Shown piece after piece: positions 20,860 through 30,495 of a stretch of 64,000 nt of DNA. Positions within the stretch are counted from its first letter, which is position 1, and the number at the start of each line of letters is the position of its first letter. Both the position numbers and the translations under genes were made by a program. The notes beneath the pieces were generated by a model, which ran no database searches, was not told the origin of the DNA, and worked only from the letters and a program-made list of their open reading frames with translations. Location: positions 58,604 through 122,603 of the forward strand of contig BBZO01000007.1 in the NCBI GenBank assembly GCA_001304875.1. The letters run 5' to 3'. Source of the stretch: Clostridia bacterium UC5.1-2E3 (GTDB lineage: Bacteria > Bacillota > Clostridia > Lachnospirales > Lachnospiraceae).

Positions 20860-21290
20860 CTACTCCTCCTCTACCAATTCAATCATTCCGATTGCCGGGT
20901 GAATCAGAAACGCCACTTTTTTCCCGCCGATGGCCGGCGCTGTCTCCGGGGGCTGAAACAGCATCCATCCCTCATGCTCCAGCTGTTTTATTTTTCTCTC
21001 GAGATCATCAGAATAATAACATATATGGTAAGGACAGTTTTTATATTTTTTTAATAATCCATATATGGGAGACTCAAGCCCCCACGGTTCCACAAGCTCA
21101 ACACAATATGCCCCATTCTCCATAAAAGAGATATTGATACTGCGTATAGAGTCTCTCGTTATACCCCCCCCCGTTTATTCGGGGTATTCTCGGAAAATCC
21201 GTTTTCTTTTAAGGAAAACCCCAGCTTTTCAAATTCCGAAATTGCGGCGTCCATGTGTTTGACGAGGTATCCGATATGATGAATCCGCAT
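20860..21290 (-). CDS. VOC-family, methylmalonyl-CoA-epimerase-like protein, frameshift at a G9 tract
   Basis: About 143 residues. All four metal-ligand positions typical of methylmalonyl-CoA epimerase/glyoxalase proteins are present: His in MRIHHIGYLV, Glu in YCVELVEPWG, His in CPYHICYY and Glu in IGMIELVEEE. ATG 21290 follows directly after the ACP stop. The N-terminal quarter is in another frame; the break coincides with a run of nine G on the coding strand (21164-21172), where 7 or 10 would restore the frame. Epimerases of this type act on the carbon next to a thioester, so a role on the acyl-ACP produced by the adjacent FkbH/ACP genes is plausible. Confidence 0.78.
21164..21172. repeat. 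Mononucleotide tract C9 (G9 on the coding strand) in the VOC gene
   Basis: Nine C in a row on the plus strand. The VOC gene is out of frame exactly here. It is either a sequencing indel or a slippage-prone contingency tract. Confidence 0.9.
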
Positions 21291-21533
21291 TTATTTTGCC
21301 CTCTCCATTACAATGGAGGCCATCTCGCCGACATTTTTCAAGTGTCCGACCTCATCCATGGTAAATTTCATTTGAAATTCTTTTTCAATCGTCGCAATCA
21401 ACGTGATGTGCGCCAGGCTGTCCCAGTCCTCGATATCGGCCGCGGTGGTTTCCTCTGTCACCCGTATAGTCTCGTCGTCAAAAATATCCTGAAAGATCGC
21501 GTTTAATCTCTCCATTACTGTCGTCTTATCCAT
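21291..21533 (-). CDS. Acyl carrier protein
   Basis: Intact 80-residue carrier protein. The phosphopantetheine attachment serine lies in EDWDSLAHITLIA (about residues 35-47) with the usual acidic helix II. ATG 21533 is preceded by AAAGGAG at good spacing, and the stop abuts the VOC start. Located directly after fkbH-type and before VOC genes, it is a dedicated carrier, not the fatty-acid ACP; it should hold the acyl group loaded by the FkbH-like protein. The second such carrier is at 36426. Confidence 0.92.
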   Translation of the reverse strand: MDKTTVMERLNAIFQDIFDDETIRVTEETTAADIEDWDSLAHITLIATIEKEFQMKFTMDEVGHLKNVGEMASIVMERAK

Positions 21534-21534
21534 T

Positions 21535-23338
21535 TTACATGTCTCCTTTGTTTACTCTAATCACATGATTTAAATCGCTGTATGTATTAAGGGATATCTC
21601 CCAGGTGGTGCTGCCGTCCTCCGTCTGGCCGGTGAGCTCAAACCCCATGGTTTTGTAAAAATCCTTTACCATACTGTTTTTGGCGGTGGGATAGTAGCAG
21701 CCGATGATGTGCTCGATCCCCTGTTTCCGGCACTGCCAGACCAGAGTATCCATCATGGCGCACTCCATATCGCGCTTTAACACGCGGCAGCTCATAAGCC
21801 ACAAATCAATATGAAAGCATTTTCCCTCCCGATGGCCGCTGGTCACCGCGACAACGCCGTTGTCTCCAAATTTATCTTCCAGCCGGCCATAAAGTGTAAT
21901 ATGGTTTTCATCCTGTGCAAAATACTCCACATCGCTCTGCGTACATCTTAAGGTTGTTAGATTAAATTGATTGCTTTTATTGGTCAGCTGGGCAATTCTG
22001 GCCATGTACGCCTCTGAAAATGGAAGGATGTCCGCCTTCATCTCAAGAGAAAGCAGATAATCCGTGTAATTCTCAAAGCTGGCCTGTTGTCTGGCTCTCT
22101 GGGAATTGGCCGCATACATTTCTGTCCGCTTACGGTCATCCTCCGAGAGGCTGGTCACCTCAAAAATCCCGAGCGGTCGATGATGCGGATATAGGTTTCG
22201 GGAGAACCGATTTCCGGAACCGATACCTCCGGATGATTCTGCCGCACGATATGGCGCTCCGCCGGATTATCATCGATAAAAACAAAGCTGTCTGTCCCGA
22301 TATTTAATTCGGCTGCAAGCTCCCGGATATTTTGATCCTTGGGATTCCAGTTTGCCTTAAGGGCGACAAAATCCTCCGGCCGCAGCACGCTGTCAGGCGC
22401 CGTAGACCGGCCAGTGCATTTTCTTCGTCATTTTTTGAATCTACCGTCAGCAAAATTCCCAGCTTTTTGTGGGCTTTCAAATAGGTCTGGAACTCTGTAT
22501 ACATCTCTGCGGTGGCGTTTTCATGGCCGATCTCGATCTTCTCCGCGCCATCCTCCCCGACGACACCGCCCCAGAGCGTGTTGTCTAAGTCGAGAACAAA
22601 CGCCTTTTTATTTTTTCCGAATATAGACTTGACGATATTTGCCAGATTGTAGGAAAATTCCGGTATGGCCGGCACACTCACCGCGTATTTATACAGACAC
22701 CAGTAAAAAGGATCCGACCATTTATCGAGTCCATAACATGCAGAAATGTAATTGATGTCATGGATATGAAAGTTTTCATGTTCCATGGCATAGCCATAAA
22801 AACGGCTGTTCATGCGATGGATATAATTGGTCATTCCATGAATATCCGAAACGTCTCTGTTGCCTAAAAGACGGTAATAGGGGTATTCAAAATTATTCTG
22901 TATAATGGGGCAGTTATACTCGCGAAAGATCTTTTCCCACATCATATGGAAACGTTCGTATTCGCTGTCCAGCCGCTCGTCGATTTCCTGTCCCGACAGA
23001 TCGACATCCGGGGGCGAGAGGAGATTCCGGCCGGTTGTGTGAATCCATATGAGATCCGGCCGGAACGCCTTAAGCTCCTCATTTCCAAACATGATATCCT
23101 CCCAGTATTTGTTGTACTCGGATTCATAAAATTCAGCCTTTATCCCCGCATTCAGAAGAAATAAATCCAATATTTTTACGATATCGCTGGTGGTGGAGCC
23201 GCCGAGAACCGCTATTTTCTTTTCAAGAAAGGATTGATCGGAGGCCAGAAGCTCTCTGCGTATTCCTTTTTTCTTTTTCAGAATCCATTCGCTGTCAAAC
23301 GGATATTTAAGCTTCTCGGAAATACTGCTGTTTTCCAT
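21535..23338 (-). CDS. FkbH-like HAD-IIIC protein (glyceryl-ACP forming type), two frameshifts
   Basis: About 600 residues in three pieces. The HAD catalytic motif is AFVLDLDNTLWGGVVGEDG, later FVFIDDNPAERHIV, with the LTVDSKNDEENALAGL segment between. The C-terminal GNAT-like domain shows RIAQLTNKSNQFNLTT and DKFGDNGVVAV. FkbH-family enzymes take 1,3-bisphosphoglycerate, remove phosphate and load a glyceryl unit onto a carrier protein (known from methoxymalonyl-ACP and tetronate pathways). Frame changes lie near 22390-22410 and 22155. The next gene encodes the ACP. An intact homologue is at 34834 in the opposing operon. Confidence 0.88.
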
Positions 23339-23354
23339 GTCATTTCCCCTTCTT

Positions 23355-24415
23355 TTATTTTTCCGGACACAAAACCTGTTTCAATGCCTGGATTAAAAAT
23401 ACATTGTCCTCAACGGTGTGATTTCCAAGATGCCCCACGCGAAGGACAGTATCTGCCAGAGCGCCGCCGTTAGGAGTGAGCGTCATTGAAAACTCATAGC
23501 GAAGGCGGGTATATACATCCTTTGCATGTTCCAGAATCAGAGGCGTAGCTGCGTTGGACATGGGATATGCCGGGAGCTTACCGGAAGCTCTGAAAGCCGT
23601 TTTCTGAAATCACGCGCCACATTCGCGGTGGCCTCAATCACAGCGTCAACGCCCTCATTTTCAATATGCTGCAGGCGGTCATGTAGCTGGTATACGATTC
23701 CCACCGCGGGGGTAAAGGGCGTCTGGCCTCTCCGGGCATCTGCAAGTGCTCTTTTGAAATCAAAGTACATGCATTTTGTTTCCGCTGTTTCTGTCCGTTT
23801 CATCATCCTCCCGCTCAAAACGATTGCCGATAATCCCGGAGGCAGTGCCAGTCCCTTTTGTGAGCTTAAGATCAGCACGTCGATCCCCCATTCCCTGACC
23901 GAGATGGGATCGGCTAAAAAGGAGCTGATGGCATCCACGATGAAATACATATTGTTTTTACGACAAAATTCGCTCAGCATTTTTCCGTCATAGAGCTGGC
24001 CGGTGGAGGTCTCGTGGATATTTACCAGCAAAGCGGTAAAGCCTTTTCCATCATATGCCTGCAGCCGTTCGGCCGTTAATGCATCTCCAAATTTTAGTTC
24101 CAGCACTTCGCATGGAATCTGGTGCAGACGGCACAGCTCCACAAAACGGTGCCCGAAAGAACCTCCGTCAATCACCAATACCCGGTCGTCTTTATCCAGA
24201 CAGTTCATCACGGCCGCTTCCATTGCTCCCGTTCCAGATGTCGTCAGAAGGAGGACTCTGTCATTTTCTGCACAGTCCGCCGCTTTTTTAAGCATTCTTT
24301 CCGTTTCCAGGACAACGTCTGAGAATTCGTCTGTGCGGAAGTAGGGAACCTGCCTGCGCCCCAGCTCCAGCGTATACGGATACATTTCCACCGGGCCTAA
24401 AGTAAAATGTTTCAA
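23355..24415 (-). CDS. Class V PLP aminotransferase (AEP transaminase / serine-pyruvate type), one frameshift
   Basis: Fold-type I aminotransferase of about 350 residues. Cofactor motifs: LLTTSGTGAMEAAV near residues 56-69, IVDAISSFLADP with the PLP-binding Asp, and the Schiff-base lysine in ILSSQKGLALPPG. The general layout resembles 2-aminoethylphosphonate-pyruvate and alanine-glyoxylate transaminases. The frame breaks near 23560 and resumes as SNAATPLILEHAKDV. ATG 24415 overlaps the upstream stop. Paired with a LicC/PntC-type cytidylyltransferase immediately upstream, it may provide an amine-bearing head group that is then CMP-activated, but no PEP mutase or phosphonopyruvate decarboxylase is visible in the window. 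Confidence 0.82.
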
Positions 24416-25127
24416 TGCTTTTCCTCCTTTTTGGACTCAAGATAATTTACAATCCGCTCGTAATCTTCGATATAATCGACTTCCCCCCAGAACATCCCGT
24501 CCACGTCCAGCGCGTATACGGGATACTGTTTGGAATGCTCGTAGAGAACATTTTCCCACCACAAATGATAGACCTCGTCCTCCACCAGTTTTTCAAGCCG
24601 GTTCACAAAGCCGGGAATAAAATGCTTTCTCAGCTTGGCGACGCCACATATTCACTGGTGCGCTCCTCCGGAGGAATATCTTTTCCGTAGAGCACGATGC
24701 GGTCGTCCACAGTCTTGAAGAAATAATCCCCCACCTTTACACGGCTCACATCACTCAACATGACGGCGTCCCTGGGATCGGCCGTCAGCTTGTCCAGAAG
24801 GTTCTTTTCCCAGAATACATCTGCATTTCCGAGTATCATATCGTTTTTATCGTCAAAGAAGTCCCGGGCAAACCAGAGAGAGGCCATGCTGTTTGTCACT
24901 TTAAAAAATGGATTGTAATAAAATTTAACATCCAGCCCCTTCAGGTTTTCGTACAATAAATCTTTTTTATACCCGGCTACAACGGCAATCTCGATTCCTT
25001 CTTTTAACAGCATTTCTGCCGTATGGCGGATAATCGTGGTATCGCCCACCTCCAAAAGACTCTTAGGGCGGTCGATCTTTCTGCTTAACCGGCTCCCCAC
25101 TCCTGCGGCTAATAAAATTGCTTTCAT
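24412..25127 (-). CDS. LicC/PntC-type nucleotidyltransferase (phospho- or phosphonoalcohol cytidylyltransferase), one frameshift
   Basis: MKAILLAAGVGSRLSRKIDRP at the N-terminus is the sugar-nucleotidyltransferase loop as in LicC (phosphocholine cytidylyltransferase) and PntC (2-aminoethylphosphonate cytidylyltransferase). Supporting motifs are NPFFKVTNSMASLWFA, MILGNADVFWE and, after the frame change near 24610-24645, GEVDYIEDYERIVNYL. Length about 238 residues is right for the family. It likely makes the CDP- or CMP-linked head group that the LicD protein of the same operon (20832) transfers. Whether the head group is choline, ethanolamine-like or a phosphonate cannot be told from sequence. 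Confidence 0.82.
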
Positions 25128-25130
25128 ATC

Positions 25131-26308
25131 TTATTCTCCCCTATCAAATATGTATTTTATGATTCGGTCCGTCGCATTCCCGTCGCAGGCGGACATGAAT
25201 TTCTCTTTAAAACGCCGGACCGGCATGATATCAAAATTGTGAGCCAGATCCTGAATGCAGTCGGCAACCTCCTTCGTCGTTGTGCAGACGTCCCCCGGAG
25301 TCATCTCATCATAGTTATAATAAAAGCCCCTCCAGTCATAATATTCCTCCAAATCGTGAGCAAAGAATATCATCGGCCGCTCGAACAGCGCATACTCAAA
25401 AATCAGTGACGAGTAATCGGTAACGCAGATATCTGCTATGCAAAGAAGCTCCTGTATATCCATAGAATCCGTCATATCAACGGCAAATCCCAGATGGGCC
25501 TCCGGTATCCGGCGGCGTTCCTTCACGAACGGGTGATATTTGAAAAGAAGCAGATATTGTCCGCCGAGGCGTTCATGGAGAAGATCTAAATCCAGCGCAT
25601 CACCTGAGCGGGCTTCGGCAACCCGGCCCCGGAAGGTGGGAGCATACAGGATGACTGTTTTTTGCCGGCATCCGGGCAGAGCCTTTTGAATTTTTCCCGG
25701 GCCTGTGTTAAAAACGCCGGATCAAAAAATCTGTCCGTACGGCTGATTCCCAGCGGTTTTATGATTTCGCGGTGTGACTCCAGCCCCATAGCCTCCGCAT
25801 AGGCCCATATTACCTCCGGGCTGCTGACCGTTAGAAGCGTGTAGCGGTCATGCATGGAATAGCGCATGTAATCCCTTTTATCCATTCCAAACAGTAAATC
25901 CGCCACGCTCAGCCCCCATTTTTTAAATGCACCGCAGGCGTGCCAGAGCTGAACAATATCGCATCCCTGTCTTATACGGCAGCCGCAGAAAACCTCTGCC
26001 GTATCGCTGAAAAACACGCATCTCGCCGTTGCGCTGTCTTTAACCAGCGCAAGCATTCTCTTAAATTGCTGTTTCAGAGAGACGAAACCATTGCGCAGAT
26101 AGTGTATTCGGATATCATAATTTCCTGTCCGCTCCAGCCTTTCATACAACAGCGCGTAGCTGTCGTTTAGCTGCTCAAACCGCTCCTCCACGAAAATGAG
26201 CTTGTTCTTTTTTATAGGCTTTAAGGCTTCTATCTTATATACGGCCGGAAAGATGATTTTTAAAATCCCGGTTTTTGCGGCACGCCAGACCGTTCGTTTA
26301 ATTTCCAT
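25131..26308 (-). CDS. TagF-like CDP-glycerol glycerophosphotransferase family protein, one frameshift
   Basis: About 390 residues with the TagF order of motifs: LIFVEERFEQLNDSYALLYE, VQLWHACGAFKKWG, KPLGISRTDRFF, then after a frame change near 25560 APTFRGRVA, LLFKYHPFVKERR, DICVTDYSSLIFEY, WRGFYYNYDEM and the terminal SACDGNATDRI. It transfers a polyol-phosphate from a CDP-polyol. It lies between the exporter ATPase and the cytidylyltransferase. Within the operon it is one of two such enzymes (the other at 15834), as expected where one primes and one extends, or where alternating units are added. Confidence 0.88.
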
Positions 26309-26312
26309 GTCC

Positions 26313-27040
26313 TCACTTCATAAATTCCAGGTATGCGGCGATCACTGTTTCACTGTCCCCATACATCTTTATCTCCCTTCGTGCAGCCATAAAACTTTGC
26401 TGCAGAGGCTCTTCATCGTGTCCATCGAGTGCGAGACAATGAGGACCGTCCGGTTTTCGTCATTTATAAGTTCCTTCATTTTGTTAAAGCTTTTTTTCTT
26501 GAATGAAGCGTCGCCCACGCTCAGCACCTCGTCAATAAGCATAATATCCGTTTCCAGAATCGCAGTGATCGAGAATGCCAGTTTGGAGTACATGCCGCTG
26601 GAATAGGTCCTCACCGGAGCGTCAATAAATTCCCCCAGCTCGGCAAAATCGACGATTTCCTGCTCGCGCCGGCGTACTTCCCTCTCCGAAAAGCCGAGCA
26701 GCATCCCGGAAAGTATAATATTTTCCCGGCCTGTGAGGTCGCGCTGGAATCCCACGCCTATGGAGAGCAGCGATACCGTATTGCCGTGAAGGTCGATGGT
26801 TCCCTGGTTGGGAGAAAATATCCCGGCGATGGCCTGGAGCATCGTAGATTTCCCGCTTCCGTTTTTCCCGACAATTCCCAGTATCTCGCCTTTTTCCAGG
26901 GTAAAAGTCACATGCTTTACCGCATGAAACACCTCTGTTTTATTTCTTTTCAGATGCAAAAGATTTTTCTTGATAGAGTAGGATTTCAGACCTCTGTAAT
27001 CGATGCACAGATCCTTCACCTCAATCGCAATTTCACCCAT
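26313..27040 (-). CDS. ABC exporter ATPase (TagH/Wzt-like, short form), frameshift near the end
   Basis: Walker A GKNGSGKST, signature RTYSSGMYSKLAF, Walker [14 protein letters not shown], switch VLIVSHSMDT. ATG 27040 shares its A with the permease stop TAA (27040-27042), so the two are translationally coupled. Near 26390 one base is missing after LHEG; the corrected tail EIKMYGDSETVIAAYLEFM reaches TGA 26313-26315 and matches the end of the paralogue at 1121-1848. Its sequence is very close to that paralogue and much less like the ATPases at 44168 and 49951, so it belongs to exporter type A of this window. Confidence 0.9.
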
Positions 27041-27825
27041 TAAATCACCTTTACATAACTGTTCTCTTCTCTGTAAATCCGCCGTATTCCCCAGGCGGCC
27101 AGAAAAATGCTGACGCCAAACCATATAAGAAGCATTTTTCTCTGCGGCGTCTGCTCGTAGATCAGTGCCTGGCGCATGGCGGTGAGCAGAAATGCCATCG
27201 GGTTATACTGATTTAATATCTCGCCGTAAGGCGCCGGAACTCTGCCCTCCACGTTATAGAAAATGCCGGTCAGATAAAAAACAAACCGCATGATAATTGT
27301 CACTACGTTTGATAAATCTTCCACGTAAACGCCAAAGTGCAGGAGGTGAACGGAGCACGAAAAGGTGAATACCACCAGTGTCAGCAGCACGGGAATGGAA
27401 TACAGAACCGATATACCGATGGGTACCCGCCAGAATACCATCATCGCGGCCACAATCCCGAAGGAAATCATCATCTTAAACCCGTTGACCCACATTTTTG
27501 TGAGAATCAGAACGTACTTCGGCATATAGACTTTTGATACGATTGCCTTATTGTTTTTGACAATTTTTACGCTCTGATTGATGGTGCGGTTAAAAAAATC
27601 CCACATGGACAGCCCCACAAAGATAAAAATCGGAAAGTAGGGCTCCCTGGAATCGAATACAACCCCAAAAATGAATGTATAGATCAGCATGAAACAGACC
27701 GGATCCAAGATCCACCAAATCCAGTTTAAATATGAATTTGCGACCTCCGACTTAAGCTGTGCTTTTGCGGAGACAAGGGAATAGGGAATGTATCTTTCAA
27801 AGTCCCTACAGAACCGTACAATCAT
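27040..27825 (-). CDS. ABC-2 type polysaccharide/teichoic acid exporter permease (TagG/Wzm-like)
   Basis: Intact 261-residue membrane subunit with about six transmembrane segments. N-terminal amphipathic helix YSLVSAKAQLKSEVANSYL followed by WIWWILDPVCFMLIYTF, and the conserved C-terminal RIYREENSYVKVI. Closely similar to the broken permease at 317, which it helps to reconstruct. It overlaps the end of the SDR gene by 20 bases and the ATPase start by one base, as in a strongly coupled operon. It exports the polymer made by the left operon. Confidence 0.92.
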   Translation of the reverse strand: MIVRFCRDFERYIPYSLVSAKAQLKSEVANSYLNWIWWILDPVCFMLIYTFIFGVVFDSREPYFPIFIFVGLSMWDFFNRTINQSVKIVKNNKAIVSKVYMPKYVLILTKMWVNGFKMMISFGIVAAMMVFWRVPIGISVLYSIPVLLTLVVFTFSCSVHLLHFGVYVEDLSNVVTIIMRFVFYLTGIFYNVEGRVPAPYGEILNQYNPMAFLLTAMRQALIYEQTPQRKMLLIWFGVSIFLAAWGIRRIYREENSYVKVI

Positions 27826-28878
27826 CTTGTTTCCTCTGTCTTTCGATTTTTAAAATATCAAGGGTCCGCTGAACCCCGCTTTTTATATCCCAATTCGCAT
27901 ACCAGCCCAGATCATTCAGCTTGCGGGCCGACATAACCGCCCTGGTAGCTCTGGAATATCCGGCAGCTTCGTTCTGATCCGGAAATCTGAAAATAACTTT
28001 TGTCCCAGCTTCCCGGGCAATAATCCCGGCCAAATCTTTTAAAGTTATATCCGAAGCGGGATCTGCAATATTATAGGCCTGCCCTTCTTCGCCTTTCAGC
28101 AGAATCGTAAGCAGTCCGGAGACGGCATCCGCTACGTAATTATACGAATAAAATTGTGTGCCCTCGCTTTTTAGAATGATATCCTCCCGGCAGCAGCCGT
28201 TTTTATAAATTGGGAAATCGCTTTTGTGTCCTCCCAAAGCATGGTCGGACCATAGGTCCGGGCCAGTCTGGCGATCACCACATCGATACCGTACTGGGAG
28301 CGATAGGCCTGGCACAGGGCTTCCCCCGTGCGCTTGCTCTCAGGATAGCCCGCACGCATGGTATTGCAGTCGATATATCCGCAGGATGCCTCATCAAAAT
28401 AATCCTGACAGCCGGTGCTCTCCCCATATATCTCCACGCTGGAGGCAAATAAAAAGCGCTCAACCCCATTCCTGACCGCATGTTCCAGCATGTTGAGCGT
28501 CCCCAGAACGTTAGCTGTGATTGTTCCAACTGGTTCTGAGGCATATGCTTTAGGATGTGTGTTGCTCGCCGCATGAATCATAAAATCCATCTTCCCGATC
28601 TTGGGGAGAGGAAGGTTGATATCATGGGAGATAAATGTAAAATCATTCCAATTTAGGAATTCTCCCAACGATATTTTTGCTTTTTCTGTCGTTCTTCCCA
28701 ATGCAACTATCTGTATATTTTCTTTTCTTTTAAGCAGCACACGGATCAGGAAACTTCCAATCATGCCGCTGGCGCCGGAAATAAGTATTCTTTTATTGGC
28801 AAGCCTTTCCCATGGGAGAGGCAAAGCGGCCACATATGCCGCATCCTCCTCAAGCAGATTGCGATTTATTTCAGCCAT
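27806..28878 (-). CDS. Extended-SDR NAD(P)-dependent epimerase/dehydratase, one frameshift
   Basis: About 355 residues. NAD-binding ISGASGMIGSFLIRVLL near residue 35, MIHAASNTHPKAY, catalytic SSVEIYG serine and the YPESKR Tyr-Lys pair, then RLARTYGPTML. The frame changes near 28200 and the tail (NYVADAVSGLLTILL, AYNIADP) continues to 27806. The intact homologue at 41138-42184 shares the layout, and both follow a TarI-type gene. Extended SDRs act on nucleotide sugars, but pairing with a cytidylyltransferase recalls CDP-polyol enzymes in which a reductase and cytidylyltransferase are fused; the substrate is open. Confidence 0.87.
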
Positions 28879-29582
28879 GTATCCTTTTCCATCCTTAAAT
28901 AGGCTTTGAATATCTCCAAGTCATCCTTTGTCGTCAGCTTGATATTTTTATCGGAGCCTGCCGCGAAATACAGGGTCTCGCCTAAATCTACCATCATGGT
29001 GTTGGTATATGCGGAACCGTAAATTCCGATTTCTTTTTCAAATGCCTCGTGATAGGCCCAATTTAGTTTTCCATATGTATAGGCCTGCGGTGTTGATACT
29101 CTTCGGAGTGTTTCGCGGGGGATATACTCTGTTGTCGTGTTTCCATCCGCTGTACAGAAAATCTGTTCATTATAAGGCAGTGCGGTCACGCCGTTGCCAA
29201 ACTGCCGGCATTTTAATATCACATCTGTCAAGACATATGCGTCTACAAGCGGACGAATACCGTCATGGATAATTATAATATCGTCGTTTTGACATATCCC
29301 CTTCAAATGATAAATTCCGTTGCGGATCGATTCCTGTCCGGTTTTTCCTCCAGTTACAACCCAACGCAATTTATCAATATTAAATTGTTTTGCGTAAGCC
29401 TTCAGAACATCCGTCCATCCTTCTAGACATACCACCTCTATCGCATCAATCTGAGGATGCTTCTGAAAACTTTCTAGTGTGTATATAATAATTGGCTTGT
29501 CGTATATATTAATAAATTGTTTGGGGATATCCTGCTGCATGCGGTTTCCATAGCCACCAGCAATGATCAGACCTATATTCAT
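28866..29582 (-). CDS. IspD/TarI-family cytidylyltransferase, first gene of the left operon
   Basis: Intact, 238 residues. Nucleotide loop IIAGGYGNRMQQDIPKQF, then TGQESIRNGIYHL, IIHDGIRPLVDAYV and VSTPQAYTYGKL. Its closest relative in the window is 40416-41138, identical over YDKPIIIYTLESFQKHPQID. It makes a CDP-linked polyol (CDP-ribitol in TarI) for the TagF-type transferases. The start is preceded by AAAAAGGAGC. It is the gene next to the invertible cassette: the ATG lies 52 bp from the left inverted repeat and downstream of the promoter inside the cassette. Confidence 0.9.
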   Translation of the reverse strand: MNIGLIIAGGYGNRMQQDIPKQFINIYDKPIIIYTLESFQKHPQIDAIEVVCLEGWTDVLKAYAKQFNIDKLRWVVTGGKTGQESIRNGIYHLKGICQNDDIIIIHDGIRPLVDAYVLTDVILKCRQFGNGVTALPYNEQIFCTADGNTTTEYIPRETLRRVSTPQAYTYGKLNWAYHEAFEKEIGIYGSAYTNTMMVDLGETLYFAAGSDKNIKLTTKDDLEIFKAYLRMEKDTWLK

Positions 29583-29623
29583 TTCTATTTAAGCTCCTTT
29601 TTATGAAGCATTTGAGATGACGA

Positions 29624-29652
29624 ATGCAACATTTTGGGGACAAATGTTACAT
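29624..29652. repeat. Left inverted-repeat recombination site (IRL)
   Basis: The 18 bases TGGGGACAAATGTTACAT at 29635-29652 recur in inverse orientation at 30496-30513 without mismatch. Internally the site has the build of a tyrosine-recombinase core: 11-bp arms ATGCAACATTT (29624-29634) and AAATGTTACAT (29642-29652), one mismatch, around the 7-bp spacer TGGGGAC. Confidence 0.85.
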
Positions 29653-29666
29653 TTATCCTGTTCATT

Positions 29667-29695
29667 AGAATAGCACATTATATTTAAATATTCAA
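29667..29695 (-). promoter_or_regulatory. Outward promoter inside the cassette, facing the left operon
   Basis: On the minus strand: -35 TTGAAT (29690-29695), 17-bp spacer, -10 TATTCT (29667-29672). Transcription would start near 29660, just inside the left repeat, and cross it into the TarI-type gene at 29582. I found no comparable promoter pointing right at the other end of the cassette. Confidence 0.6.
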
Positions 29696-29775
29696 GCGTA
29701 TCCCCCCACTTTTCCCGTAAAGATTCATACCATTTTTAGCAATTCTTTCTTAATTTTTTTATTTAGACTTCAAAA

Positions 29776-30354
29776 TCAGAGGTTTAAAGCCATAAAAACC
29801 TCATCTTTGTCATCCTGATCAATCGAAAGATAGCGTTTAGTTATTTCAATCGAGGAATGATTATAGATAGACATGATCAGCGCCGGAGGGATACCGCGCT
29901 TCCAGGCCTGGTAACCGAACGTCTTTCTTAATGAATGGCAGCTTATTCTACCCTCTATCTCCAGATACTGCACAGCGTTTCTGATAATATTAAATGCCTG
30001 GATCCGGCCAATGGGACTGTTTTGGCCGCGGCGGCTTTTAAATATGTAGCTTTCCTCCGTGAGATGTTTATTTGCTCTGCGAAGCATCTCCAGTGCTTTT
30101 CTGGCTTCTGAATTGATTGGCATTGCATTGTGCTTGTGCGTTTTCTGCTCGATAAGCTCTATATGTTTTCTATATTTCTTCCTATTAAAATTGTAAACAT
30201 CGCCCCATTTTAAATGTAGGAGGTCTCCGATTCTGAGCGAAGTATTGAGCGCCAGCGTTACCATGGCGTAGTTCCGATATTCCTGCCGTTCCAGAAAATA
30301 CGCCTTTAAGCGCTGGATATCCTTGATGTTTTTTATTGGTTGCGTCGTTCCCAT
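29776..30354 (-). CDS. Minimal tyrosine recombinase (FimB/FimE-sized invertase)
   Basis: Intact, 192 residues. All catalytic residues of tyrosine recombinases are visible: Arg41 (TSLRIGD), Lys71 (QKTHKH), His140 and Arg143 (CHSLRKTFG), His166 (YNHSSIEIT) and the nucleophile Tyr175 (KRYLSI). It lacks the N-terminal SAM-like arm- or core-binding domain of phage integrases and of XerC/D, which makes it the size of FimB/FimE. It starts at 30354 behind AAAGGAGG. It lies between inverted repeats and has no phage or plasmid genes nearby, so it most likely catalyses inversion of its own cassette. A -10-like TATAAT on the minus strand (30472-30477) could drive it. Confidence 0.9.
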   Translation of the reverse strand: MGTTQPIKNIKDIQRLKAYFLERQEYRNYAMVTLALNTSLRIGDLLHLKWGDVYNFNRKKYRKHIELIEQKTHKHNAMPINSEARKALEMLRRANKHLTEESYIFKSRRGQNSPIGRIQAFNIIRNAVQYLEIEGRISCHSLRKTFGYQAWKRGIPPALIMSIYNHSSIEITKRYLSIDQDDKDEVFMALNL

Positions 30355-30495
30355 GGTGTACGCGGCCTCCTTTGTTTTAGTTTATCCATATTTTTACACA
30401 AAAATCAGAACAAATATAGAGGGGATGGGGGATTTTCTTGTTATATGCAAATTTAAGTCAAAAAAATTGAAATTATAGAAAAAATTTAAGGGCGC

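Noticed and set aside
29624..29652. Left repeat as a chromosomal dif site for XerC/XerD
   Set aside because: There are two inverted copies, the spacer is 7 bp, and the recombinase is much shorter than XerC/D.
29679..29686. TATAAT on the minus strand near 29680 as the main -10 of the cassette promoter
   Set aside because: No acceptable -35 at 16-18 bp upstream; TTGAAT-N17-TATTCT is the better pair.
29776..30354. Recombinase as integrase of a prophage or integrative element
   Set aside because: No excisionase, phage, conjugation or tRNA attachment site nearby; the protein lacks the N-terminal DNA-binding domain of integrases, and it lies between perfect inverted, not direct, repeats.
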